A stretch of 13,084 nucleotides of DNA from JANRKG01 sp033763635 (GTDB lineage: Bacteria > Cyanobacteriota > Cyanobacteriia > GCF-001939115): the NCBI GenBank assembly GCA_033763635.1, contig JANRKG010000314.1, positions 1 to 13,084 of the forward strand, read 5' to 3'. Positions 6,716-13,084 of this stretch are shown here, piece after piece. Positions within the stretch are counted from its first letter, which is position 1, and each line of letters begins with the position of its first letter. Made by a program: the position numbers and the translations under genes. The notes beneath the pieces are model-generated. The model had not been told where the DNA came from, searched no databases, and saw nothing but the letters and a program-made list of their open reading frames with translations.

Positions 6716-8533
6716 GTGAACGATCGGGCAGACCCATCTCCCCCAAAACAGGCCAGCGACCTGGAGCAAGATTTCCAGGTTGTCCATCGGGCCTTGCGAG
6801 TTTTAAGTGCCTGTACTCAGGCGGTCATTCGCGCGACAGATGAGCAGGCGCTATTGCAGACCCTCTGCCAACTGATTACAGAAGAAGCAGCCTACCGCAT
6901 GGCCTGGGTAGGGTATGTCCGTTACGACGAGAACAAAACCGTTGAACCCATTGCCTGGGCAGGGTATGAAACGGAGTACTTAAGAACGATTAACGTGACC
7001 TGGGCAGATACGGAACGGGGGCGGGGACCGACGGGGCGAGCCATTCGATCGGGTCAACCTGTCGCCTGTCAGAATATGTTGGAAGATTCCCATTTTGCTC
7101 CCTGGCGAGCAGCGGCTCAGGAGCGGGGATATCAGGCTTCGCTGGTGTTGCTGTTGCGGGATAAAAGTAAGATTTTCGGCACTCTGAATATCTACTCCGC
7201 CGAAGCCGATGCGTTTAACCCAAGGGAATTAAATCTCCTGACAGAATTAGCAGATAGCTTAAGTTTTGGCATTCTGACCTTGCGAGAAAAGCAAAAACGG
7301 CAGCAGATCGAAGCAGCCCTGCGCCTCTCAGAGGAAAAATTTTCCAAAACCTTTTATAGTAGCCCGATCGCCAATAGCATTATCACCGTAGATGAAGGGA
7401 TCATTCTAGATGTTAATCACGGATTTGAGTGGTTGTTTGGCTATGACCGGGAGGAAGTGATCGGGCGGACAACACGGGATTTGCAGATCTGGCAAAACGC
7501 GGACGATCGCACGACGATGCTCCAGCAATTGCAGACTCAGGGCAAGCTCAGAGACTACGAAGCGAATTTACAAAAACATCACGGGGGCAAAATCCTTTGT
7601 CGCATTTCGGCTGAACTAATCCAGGTTGGAGAACAGGTCTGTCTCCTTTCTGCGATTGAAGATATTACGGAACGCCGACAGGCCGAGCGAATGATCCTAC
7701 AGATTAATGAGGAATTAGAACAGCGGGTCCAGGAACGAACGGTTGAACTGACCCAGGCCACAGAACAACTCCAATTGTTGAATCAGGAGTTGCAGCGATC
7801 GAATCAAGAATTAGAACAATTTGCTTACGTGGCATCCCACGATTTGCAAGAACCCCTCAGAGCCGTCACCGGGTACACCCAATTATTGATGAGTGAGTAC
7901 CACGATCGCTTCGATGAAACCGCTCAGTCCTATGCGGAATTTGTTATCGATGGGGCAAAACGAATGCAGGTGCTGATTCAGGATTTGCTAGCCTATTCCC
8001 GTGTTGGAACTCGTGGCAAAGTATTCGCTGACGCAGATTGTAATAAAGTTGTCCAAGAGGCTATCCGAAATTTACAGGTTGCGATTCGGGAAAGTCAGGC
8101 ATCCATTACAGTCAATGAGTTACCCACCCTCCAGGCCGACCAAAATCAACTGATCCAGTTATTTCAAAACTTGATCGGCAATGCAATCAAATTCTGTAAA
8201 ACAGGGAACCCTTGTATTCAGATCCGGGCAACCCAGCGGGAGACTGACTTTCTCTTTGAGGTAGAGGATAATGGAATCGGGATCAAATCCCAGTATCTGG
8301 ACCGGATCTTTGAGGTCTTTAAGCGACTTCACACGCGCCGAGAATACCCCGGTACGGGCATTGGGTTAGCAATTTGCAAAAAAATTGTTCTGCGGCATGG
8401 AGGGCAAATTTGGGCAGAGTCCACTCCTGGGCAGGGCACTACTTTCTTCTTCACCATTCCCCCTTACCTGCATGACCAATCACCTGAATTACCGCCCGAT
8501 CGAAATCCTACTCGTGGAAGACTCTCCCAGTGA
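6716..8533 (+). CDS. GAF-PAS sensor histidine kinase
   Basis: A soluble histidine kinase, with no membrane segment, that should phosphorylate the receiver encoded at its 3' end. Domain order: a GAF domain (about 25-190; PTGRAIRSGQPVACQN, LLLRDKSKIFGTLNIYS), a PAS domain (about 205-320; EEKFSKTFYSSPIAN, ending EDITERRQAER), a coiled coil (about 325-370), HisKA with phospho-acceptor His375 in FAYVASHDLQEPLRAVTGY, and a HATPase_c domain with N-box Asn489 (NLIGNAIKF), G1 DNGIGI (518-523) and G2 GTGIGL (546-551). The kinase half resembles that of cyanobacterial phytochromes such as Cph1, but the GAF shows no obvious Cys-His bilin-attachment motif and there is no PHY domain, so the signal is probably not bilin-sensed light. 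The GTG start fits the TATAAT upstream and gives the N-terminus NDRADPSPP; the first in-frame ATG lies inside the GAF domain. The last 20 codons overlap the next gene. Confidence 0.9.
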   Translation: MNDRADPSPPKQASDLEQDFQVVHRALRVLSACTQAVIRATDEQALLQTLCQLITEEAAYRMAWVGYVRYDENKTVEPIAWAGYETEYLRTINVTWADTERGRGPTGRAIRSGQPVACQNMLEDSHFAPWRAAAQERGYQASLVLLLRDKSKIFGTLNIYSAEADAFNPRELNLLTELADSLSFGILTLREKQKRQQIEAALRLSEEKFSKTFYSSPIANSIITVDEGIILDVNHGFEWLFGYDREEVIGRTTRDLQIWQNADDRTTMLQQLQTQGKLRDYEANLQKHHGGKILCRISAELIQVGEQVCLLSAIEDITERRQAERMILQINEELEQRVQERTVELTQATEQLQLLNQELQRSNQELEQFAYVASHDLQEPLRAVTGYTQLLMSEYHDRFDETAQSYAEFVIDGAKRMQVLIQDLLAYSRVGTRGKVFADADCNKVVQEAIRNLQVAIRESQASITVNELPTLQADQNQLIQLFQNLIGNAIKFCKTGNPCIQIRATQRETDFLFEVEDNGIGIKSQYLDRIFEVFKRLHTRREYPGTGIGLAICKKIVLRHGGQIWAESTPGQGTTFFFTIPPYLHDQSPELPPDRNPTRGRLSQ

Positions 8534-8924
8534 TGCGAATTTAACGATTCGAGAGTTTGGTCGCGCCAAAATTGCCAATAATCTTCATTGGGTTGAGGAC
8601 GGGGAAACCGCCATGAATTTTCTGCGCTGTGAAGGAGAATTTCAAGATGCTCCCCGTCCTGATCTCATTTTGCTCGATCTCAATTTACCCGGAATGGACG
8701 GGCGGGAAGTGCTGGCGGAAGTAAAAGCCGACGAAGCATTAAAATGCATTCCGATCGTCGTTTTAACCACTTCAAATGACGAGGAAGACGTGTTGCGTTC
8801 CTATAACTTCAATGCAAATTGCTACATAACAAAACCTATTGATATTCAGCAGTTTATTCATGTTGTGCAACTCATTAATGAGTTCTGGTTGGCAGCGGTT
8901 AAACTACCTAGTGGCTCAACCTGA
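8472..8924 (+). CDS. Rcp1-like single-domain response regulator
   Basis: A stand-alone receiver domain of 150 residues with no output domain. It closely resembles Rcp1, the partner of cyanobacterial phytochrome Cph1. Acidic residues are at 16-17 (VEDSPSDANL), the phospho-acceptor is Asp69 in LILLDLNLPGMDGREVLAE, Thr99/Thr100 are in VVLTTSNDEEDV, and Lys121 is in YITKPIDIQQF. The C-terminal FWLAAVKLP is typical of Rcp1-type proteins, and such regulators usually signal by protein contact or pass the phosphate on. The ATG at 8472 gives the normal Rcp1 N-terminus and lies inside the kinase gene, 62 bases before its stop in another frame, so translation is probably coupled. It is almost surely the partner of the kinase upstream. 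Confidence 0.92.
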   Translation: MTNHLNYRPIEILLVEDSPSDANLTIREFGRAKIANNLHWVEDGETAMNFLRCEGEFQDAPRPDLILLDLNLPGMDGREVLAEVKADEALKCIPIVVLTTSNDEEDVLRSYNFNANCYITKPIDIQQFIHVVQLINEFWLAAVKLPSGST

Positions 8925-9054
8925 AGCAGATTCTTTTCAATTTCTAAAAAGATGATAAGGAGATTACGAGAAAACACGTTCCCTGCTGGTTTCATCTCCG
9001 CTTGAAGAGAAAGACCGGACGAGTTGACAGGTTAAACCGCCCGTTTCGTAAGCC

Positions 9055-9089
9055 TTTTCCTTCTGCCCTCTGCCTTTTGTCTTCTGCTC
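9055..9089. repeat. Degenerate heptamer (STRR-like) repeat, copy 1
   Basis: Pyrimidine-rich imperfect repeats of a CCTTCTG/CCCTCTG type lie in the 203-base gap between two signalling genes. Seventeen bases (9059-9075) recur exactly, as the reverse complement, at 12534-12550. Short tandem heptamers in intergenic DNA are typical of filamentous cyanobacteria. The rest of the gap (8925-9054) shows no gene. Confidence 0.6.
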
Positions 9090-9127
9090 TATCTCGCTAT
9101 CAATGATTTCTACTTCAAACAGTTCCC

Positions 9128-10273
9128 ATGCAGCAAAACTCTCTTCAGGTTTTATTGGTAGAAGATAGCCCAACCGATGCTCAACTCTTTCAGCATGTGT
9201 TTTTACGTGCGGGAGATGGGTACTGGAAACTCTTCCATGTGGAGCGACTCAGTGAGGCGATCGACTTCTGCCAGACCCAATCCTTCCAGGTGGCGTTACT
9301 GGATTTAGGGTTGCCGGATTCGGACGGATTAGAGACGATCGCCCAATTTCATCTCGCGGTTCCCGATATCCCAATTATTATTCTGACCATGCTGGATGAT
9401 GAGGAACTGGCACTACAAGCGATGGCCCAGGGGGCACAAGATTACTTAGTGAAAGATCAGGTCACAACCCAACTACTGAGACGCAGTATTCGCTATACCC
9501 TGGAACGATCGCAAATTCTGCAAAAACTGAAAGACAACGAACAAACCACTTTGAAAGCCCTGGATAAGGAACGGGAACTGAACCAACTGAAAACCTATTT
9601 CATTTCAATGGTATCCCATGAATTCCGGAATCCTTTAACCGTTTTGCGGGCACTCAGCGAGATGTTATTTCGGTTTGACGGGAAGTTAACACCTGAGAAG
9701 AAAGAACTTTATTTGCAACAGGTGAATGGCGCAATTAAACACATGTGCCAGTTGCTCGATGAAGTAATTTTTTTAGGAGGTGTGGAGAGTGGCAAGTTTG
9801 AATTGGATGTTGCCATGTTGGATTTAAAGAGTTTTTGTGATGAGTTAATGACAGCTTGTGAATTCAGCGATAATCATCAACACCCTATTATCCTTCACTA
9901 CCAATCTGACACGACTCAAGTCGAGCTAGATTACAACCTGTTGCGTCACATCTTAACCAATCTGCTCTCTAATGCTTTGAAGTATTCACCACCAGGAAAT
10001 GAGGTGCAATTAGAGGTCCAACCGGGGAAAGGGGTCGTGTGCTTTCGGGTAATCGATTGCGGGATTGGCATCCCCGACGTTGAACAATATCGGCTCTTTG
10101 AAGCATTTAGTCGGTGTAGCAATGTGGGTCGCATTGAAGGAACGGGGTTGGGATTGGCGATCGTCAAACGATGTATCGACCTGCAAGGCGGAAAGATTGC
10201 CATTGAAAGCAACATGGGGATGGGAACGATCGTCACCGTTTCCATCCCCACTCGTACCCTTGCATTGCAGTAA
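9128..10273 (+). CDS. Receiver-HisKA-HATPase histidine kinase (response-regulator-first hybrid)
   Basis: A 381-residue cytoplasmic protein with the receiver in front of the kinase. The receiver (about 5-125) has VEDSPTD (Asp13), phospho-acceptor Asp59 in VALLDLGLPDSDGLE, Thr87, and Lys109 in YLVKDQ. A coiled coil (about 125-155) leads to HisKA with His164 in ISMVSHEFRNPLTVLRA. The HATPase_c domain follows, with Asn282 (NLLSNALKYSPPG), DCGIGIPD (310-317) and GTGLGLAIV (338-346). This layout suggests that an upstream kinase phosphorylates the receiver and so tunes the kinase; the GAF-PAS kinase 594 bases upstream is the nearest candidate. No DNA-binding output is present, so its own target is outside the window or is the Rcp1-like protein. 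The ATG at 9128 gives the normal receiver N-terminus. Its stop directly touches the stop of the TPR gene on the other strand. Confidence 0.9.
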   Translation: MQQNSLQVLLVEDSPTDAQLFQHVFLRAGDGYWKLFHVERLSEAIDFCQTQSFQVALLDLGLPDSDGLETIAQFHLAVPDIPIIILTMLDDEELALQAMAQGAQDYLVKDQVTTQLLRRSIRYTLERSQILQKLKDNEQTTLKALDKERELNQLKTYFISMVSHEFRNPLTVLRALSEMLFRFDGKLTPEKKELYLQQVNGAIKHMCQLLDEVIFLGGVESGKFELDVAMLDLKSFCDELMTACEFSDNHQHPIILHYQSDTTQVELDYNLLRHILTNLLSNALKYSPPGNEVQLEVQPGKGVVCFRVIDCGIGIPDVEQYRLFEAFSRCSNVGRIEGTGLGLAIVKRCIDLQGGKIAIESNMGMGTIVTVSIPTRTLALQ

Positions 10274-10912
10274 TCAGCCTACCCGATGCCGAGCAGTGTG
10301 CTGGAGTTCTTCAACCTGCTCAATGTAAAAGCGAGCCTCGGAAGCGGCTTCTGAATTTCCCCGTTGCTGATCCAGTTGTTCTAATTTACGAAAATCTGCA
10401 AGAGCCTGGGCAAACTGATTAAGTTGAAGGTAGGCCATCCCTCGCTGAAAGTAAGCAGCGCTGAAGGTTGGGTGGAGATCAATTGCCTGGGTGTAGTCGT
10501 CAATGGCACCCTGAATATCCTGGCAGTCATTGTAAAACGCCGCCCGCATCGCATACTGCATCGCGATTGCCTGGGTTTCATCCGCACACTCGATTGCCTG
10601 GGTGTAATCCTCTATTGCGCCTCGATGATTGCCAAGTTCACGCCGTACCCTAGCCCGACCGTTGTAACTCATCCGCTGCCAGAAACAATCAGCACTTCTT
10701 TGGAGCGCTCTTAAAGCACGGGTATAAAAAATTTCTGCATCTAATAACCGTCCCTGCTCTTCCAGACGAGAAGCCTTGCGATATAACAACAGGGGATCGA
10801 TCAGGGCTGGGTGGATGGGCTGTTCCGAGTGGAGCCAGGGCTTTGCGAATACGGACCCTGCGAGGGCAGTTGCAGAGCTAACTGCCGTAAACATCATACC
10901 AATGTGCAACAT
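10274..10912 (-). CDS. TPR-repeat protein with probable signal peptide
   Basis: A 212-residue protein made mainly of tetratricopeptide repeats, which bind other proteins. The N-terminus (MLHIGMMFTAVSSATALAGSVFA) is hydrophobic and ends in V-F-A before Lys24, a fair signal-peptidase site, although no clear basic residues precede it. I therefore expect export to the periplasm or thylakoid lumen, or a membrane anchor. At least four TPR-like helix pairs are visible: about 41-74 (LLLYRKASRLEEQGRLLDAE), 81-112 (YNGRARVRRELGNHRGAIED), 117-150 (YNDCQDIQGAIDDYTQAIDL) and 151-184 (AYFQRGMAYLQLNQFAQALA). The start is the first ATG after an in-frame stop. It lies 100 bases downstream of the ParA-like gene on the same strand and may share its transcript. 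Its function is unknown; TPR proteins act in many assemblies, including photosystem biogenesis. Confidence 0.75.
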   Translation of the reverse strand: MLHIGMMFTAVSSATALAGSVFAKPWLHSEQPIHPALIDPLLLYRKASRLEEQGRLLDAEIFYTRALRALQRSADCFWQRMSYNGRARVRRELGNHRGAIEDYTQAIECADETQAIAMQYAMRAAFYNDCQDIQGAIDDYTQAIDLHPTFSAAYFQRGMAYLQLNQFAQALADFRKLEQLDQQRGNSEAASEARFYIEQVEELQHTARHRVG

Positions 10913-11012
10913 AGGAATCAGGCTAATCGGATATCCTATTGTGGCTGCATGGCTCCCATCCCTTCATCCGCTACATGGAGGGAACTACTCCGCCATTTGG
11001 CATAGATTACAC

Positions 11013-11858
11013 TCAGGTTAACAAATTGGTTAGATCGTTGCAGATAGGTAGAAAGTCCTGACAAGCACTGTGGCCCGGGCGGTAGACATGAAGCGGCATC
11101 CCCCGCCCGATCGCATTATTGAATTCCGAAGAATAGCGGATGTAATCATAGCACTTGATTTGCAACTGCCCCAATTGATCTGGCAGATCGGAGACGATCG
11201 TTCGCTGGGCCGCTTCCGTCCCATCATACTGAGTGGGGATCACGCCCAGAATTTTAGGAGCAGGATTCAGTTTAAGTTTCTGGCAGATGGCTTGCCGCCA
11301 GGAGAGTAACCCACTCGCCCCTTTTACCGACTTATAGGTGAGTTGGACAGGGATCAGCATATACGTTGAGGCAACCAAAGCCGCATTGGTCAACATGCCC
11401 AGCATCGCCGGACAGTCCAAAATGATGAGTTGATGGGGCAGGGGATACTTTTTCAGGCGATCGGCCAGCACAAACTCCCGCCGGGGTTGGCTCATCAAAT
11501 CCTCAGCAATGTAAGACAGCACTGGCCCTCCCTGACAAATCTGAAGAACGCCCTTCGGTTTCCCCCAACGGGGCGTAACCAGAGGCCAGTTTCCAGAAAA
11601 ATTTTCAGACAGGACGGCTGCGGTCGTTTCTTCGGGTTTGGGATCATGCTCCAAGCCACAAAAGAGGCTAATGGAGCCATTGGTATCCAGGTCCAGCAAT
11701 GCTACATCGAAACCGCGACGGGCCATTTCGTAGCCAACGTGAACCGCTAGCGTTGTTTTACCCACTCCCCCTGCGTTTGCGCCAACCCAGAGAATAATTT
11801 GACTCAAATGAGTGTATTGAGGGGATAAGACTGCTGATTTTGCAGCTACTTTACTCAT
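11013..11858 (-). CDS. ParA/MinD-family ATPase, orphan, without signature lysine
   Basis: ParA-type ATPases dimerise on ATP and position cargo (plasmids, chromosomes, carboxysomes, other complexes) on the nucleoid or membrane. The protein has a Walker A box, NAGGVGKTTLA (Lys34 binds phosphate), a Walker A' LLDLDTNGS (about 54-62), and a Walker B LIILDCPAMLG with Asp148. The signature lysine that opens the usual KGGVGKT box is replaced by Ala29; the same Ala occurs in several cyanobacterial ParA proteins as I recall them. Lys176 or Lys179 in VQLTYKSVKGASGLL could take its place, as reported for McdA-type ATPases, but this is inference. The ATG at 11858 (MSKVAAKS) is preferred over a TTG two codons upstream. 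The length of 281 residues is typical. No parB-like gene or mcdB-like reading frame lies beside it; the neighbour is a TPR protein. Chromosome partitioning, carboxysome positioning or another cargo all remain possible. Confidence 0.85.
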   Translation of the reverse strand: MSKVAAKSAVLSPQYTHLSQIILWVGANAGGVGKTTLAVHVGYEMARRGFDVALLDLDTNGSISLFCGLEHDPKPEETTAAVLSENFSGNWPLVTPRWGKPKGVLQICQGGPVLSYIAEDLMSQPRREFVLADRLKKYPLPHQLIILDCPAMLGMLTNAALVASTYMLIPVQLTYKSVKGASGLLSWRQAICQKLKLNPAPKILGVIPTQYDGTEAAQRTIVSDLPDQLGQLQIKCYDYIRYSSEFNNAIGRGMPLHVYRPGHSACQDFLPICNDLTNLLT

Positions 11859-11905
11859 GGTCAATTTAATGATTGTTGAGAATAGGATTAAACAAGCGCA
11901 TGATT

Positions 11906-11917
11906 ACCCTTAAAGGT
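11906..11917. promoter_or_regulatory. Possible operator between parA-like and phosphatase-like genes
   Basis: ACCCTTAAAGGT is a 12-base dyad with one mismatched pair (10 of 12 positions symmetric) in the 179-base divergent region, 48 bases before the parA ATG. It may bind a regulator. The rest of 11859-12037 holds no gene. Confidence 0.2.
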
Positions 11918-11989
11918 TTCGTTAAATTCCCACTCATTTTACCTTCGTTTTCCAAAAATCCGGCAATTTACCTCGTGATGTCCACCGAT

Positions 11990-11998
11990 TGGTATGCT
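11990..11998 (+). promoter_or_regulatory. Extended -10 promoter for the phosphatase-like gene
   Basis: TGGTATGCT fits an extended -10 element (TGn plus a TATAAT-like hexamer, four of six bases) and lies 39 bases before the GTG start at 12038. No convincing -35 is visible, which is acceptable for an extended -10. The AAGGA at 12023-12027 is a usable ribosome site. Confidence 0.3.
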
Positions 11999-12037
11999 AG
12001 CTTACTCTGCAATTAACTGACGAAGGATGATACTGAG

Positions 12038-12496
12038 GTGGCTTTTTTAACAGACATTCGTTCCTTTTTACAACTGTCTGAGACGATCGCAACCGCAGGA
12101 CAACCGACAGAATCTGAGTTTGCCCTGATTCGAGCCGCCGGATACGAAGTGGTCGTAAATCTGGCATTACCCAGTTCTAACCATGCGTTGTCCAATGAAC
12201 AGGAAATTGTGGAATCTCAAGGCATGACCTATCTCCATCTTCCAGTGATGTGGGAGACTCCTACCCTAGAAGACTTGGAGCAATTTTTCAGCATTCTAGA
12301 CTCCAATTCCCCTAAAAACATGTTCATTCACTGTGCCCTGAATATGCGAGTTTCTACCTTCATGTACCTCTATCGGGTGTTACGAGGGGGTGTTGATGAG
12401 GTAGACGCACGGGTAGATATGGAGCGCATCTGGACTCCCAATCCCATCTGGCAAGCATTTATCGATCGAGCGATGCAACATTACACCCATTCATAG
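12038..12496 (+). CDS. Small protein-tyrosine-phosphatase-fold protein with altered P-loop
   Basis: A 152-residue protein resembling the dual-specificity/tyrosine phosphatase superfamily. It shows the early strand and helix TAGQPTESEFALIRAAGYE, the strand VVVNLALP, the segment YLHLPVMWETPTLEDLEQF, and the phosphate-binding loop as FIHCALNMRVSTFMY. The catalytic Cys99 and an Arg (104) are there, but the spacing is CX4R instead of the canonical CX5R-S/T, and the residue at the canonical Arg position is Val105. Ser106 follows. Either the loop binds phosphate differently or the protein is not an active phosphatase. The codons around the loop read without ambiguity. The start is a GTG with AAGGA ten bases upstream, just after an in-frame stop. 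It is divergent from the ParA-like gene and has its own candidate promoter. Its substrate is unknown. Confidence 0.7.
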   Translation: MAFLTDIRSFLQLSETIATAGQPTESEFALIRAAGYEVVVNLALPSSNHALSNEQEIVESQGMTYLHLPVMWETPTLEDLEQFFSILDSNSPKNMFIHCALNMRVSTFMYLYRVLRGGVDEVDARVDMERIWTPNPIWQAFIDRAMQHYTHS

Positions 12497-12514
12497 CAGT
12501 TGTGAATCAATTGC
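12496..12514 (+). terminator. Hairpin at the end of the phosphatase-like gene
   Basis: GCAGTTG (12496-12502) can pair with CAATTGC (12508-12514) with one G-U wobble and a loop of five bases, starting on the last base of the TAG stop. No U-tract follows, so this may be a terminator or a 3' stabiliser. Confidence 0.35.
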
Positions 12515-12520
12515 GATGAA

Positions 12521-12550
12521 GGCAGGAGGCAAGAGGCAGAGGGCAGAAGG
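12521..12550. repeat. Degenerate heptamer (STRR-like) repeat, copy 2
   Basis: A purine-rich block of GGCAGGA/GGCAAGA/GGCAGAG/GGCAGAA heptamers. Its last 17 bases are the exact reverse complement of 9059-9075. It lies in the 244-base gap between the phosphatase-like gene and the sigma factor. Apart from this block, the hairpin before it and a small palindrome after it, I see nothing in that gap. Confidence 0.65.
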
Positions 12551-12589
12551 GAAATATTTCAGTTAATCCAAAATTAGGTTTTCTTCGTA

Positions 12590-12602
12590 TTCCTAGTAGG
12601 AA
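12590..12602. promoter_or_regulatory. Small perfect palindrome upstream of the sigma factor gene
   Basis: TTCCTAGTAGGAA has perfect six-base arms around a central G and lies about 138 bases before the sigma factor ATG. It could be an operator; the sequence shows no direct support beyond the symmetry. Confidence 0.2.
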
Positions 12603-12740
12603 ACACTGGGACGCAAGTCGGGATGGGCCTGACAATCTACCTGTCAACCATCACCCGGTAGTGCGTCTGCTGTTCCCATTCCTCCTGTGAGATCATGGCG
12701 AATAGCATCTATGCTGTTAACCCTTCGGTGCCCAACTCCT

Positions 12741-13084
12741 ATGACCCGTGAGTCTTCTGACCTGGATATCGACGTTTTTGCGACTGCCACGGACCTGGAC
12801 CTTTACCGTCAGATGAAAGCGGGCAATACAGCAGCGCTAGAAGAAATTTATCATCGCTATGCCAGTCTGGTGCATCGTCTCGCGATTCGCATGTTATCAA
12901 CCCCCGAAGAAGCAGAAGATTTGACCCAGGAAATTTTTCTGTACCTCTGGCGAAGTGATACCTATAACCCCACCCGGGGCGGGTTGGGAAACTTCCTCGC
13001 AACCGTGACTCGATCGCGAGCCATCGATCGGTTACGGTCCCAAAGTTCTAAATTCAAAGTCTTGCAACTCTGGAGTCAGGCGCT
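12741..13084 (+). CDS. ECF-type RNA polymerase sigma factor, 5' part (truncated by window end)
   Basis: The first 114 residues of a sigma-70 family protein of the extracytoplasmic-function (group 3) type, which directs RNA polymerase to a stress or envelope regulon. Region 2 is clear: MKAGNTAALEEIYHRYASLVHRLA, then STPEEAEDLTQEIFLYLWR (the conserved A-E-D-L-T-Q-E-x-F core-binding helix), then a segment ending SRAIDRLRS, the -10 recognition part. Region 4 lies beyond the window. It resembles the SigG-like ECF group of cyanobacteria, but the assignment within ECF groups is not certain. The ATG at 12741 puts region 2 at the usual distance from the N-terminus. An in-frame ATG at 12711 and a GTG at 12687 would add 10 or 18 residues. 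An anti-sigma gene may follow outside the window. Confidence 0.85.
   Translation, partial: MTRESSDLDIDVFATATDLDLYRQMKAGNTAALEEIYHRYASLVHRLAIRMLSTPEEAEDLTQEIFLYLWRSDTYNPTRGGLGNFLATVTRSRAIDRLRSQSSKFKVLQLWSQA

Noticed and set aside
6566..6787. N-terminal extension of the rhomboid gene by 74 codons
   Set aside because: It would overlap the start of the divergent kinase gene and its TATAAT box, and the added residues show no rhomboid features.
9024..9029. Perfect TTGACA before the receiver-first kinase
   Set aside because: No -10-like hexamer lies 16-18 bases downstream, so a promoter is not supported.
10975..10996. Interrupted inverted repeat between the TPR and ParA-like genes
   Set aside because: The arms ATGGAGG and CCGCCAT have an internal mismatch and no T-run on either strand; too weak to call a terminator.
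12739..13002. 87-codon minus-strand open frame
   Set aside because: It is antisense to the region 2 coding sequence of the sigma factor, which is conserved and clearly real.

Overview
The window looks like chromosomal DNA of a cyanobacterium, probably a filamentous or Leptolyngbya-like lineage, although the genus cannot be fixed from sequence alone. The evidence is the very frequent HIP1 core CGATCG (exact GCGATCGC octamers at 2546-2553 and 5196-5203), a Ycf51 gene, a DnaK3/DnaJ3-type chaperone pair, an Rcp1-type response regulator beside its kinase, and degenerate heptamer (STRR-like) repeats. Nothing in it looks like a phage, a transposon, a CRISPR array or an RNA gene. No stretch longer than 300 bases lacks a gene.

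Layout. 1-2198: the 3' part of a dnaK3-like Hsp70 gene with a low-complexity tail, followed by a type II DnaJ without a zinc finger. 2342-3432: a SufU-type Fe-S assembly protein and Ycf51. 3517-5903: an iron-type alcohol/glycerol dehydrogenase homologue coupled by a 4-base overlap to an AlaC-like aminotransferase. 5933-6565 (minus): a rhomboid-type intramembrane protease, divergent from a signalling block. 6716-10273: a GAF-PAS histidine kinase whose 3' end overlaps an Rcp1-like receiver by 62 bases, then a receiver-first histidine kinase. 10274-11858 (minus): an exported TPR protein and, upstream of it, an orphan ParA-like ATPase. 12038-12496: a small tyrosine-phosphatase-fold protein with an altered P-loop. 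12741-end: the start of an ECF-type sigma factor gene cut by the window edge.

How genes work together. The Hsp70 and J-protein are a natural chaperone/co-chaperone pair. The dehydrogenase and aminotransferase are almost certainly co-translated and may act in one pathway, but the substrate cannot be read from the sequence. The two kinases and one receiver could form a phosphorelay. The ParA and TPR genes may be one transcript. The most unusual items are the HIP1-core tandem repeats in the dnaK tail, the ParA Walker A box without the signature lysine next to a TPR gene instead of parB, the shortened CX4R loop of the phosphatase-like protein, the kinase/receiver overlap, and the two abutting convergent stop codons at 10271-10276. 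I see no clearly new multi-gene system. The ParA-TPR pair and the dehydrogenase-aminotransferase pair are the best candidates for undescribed function.
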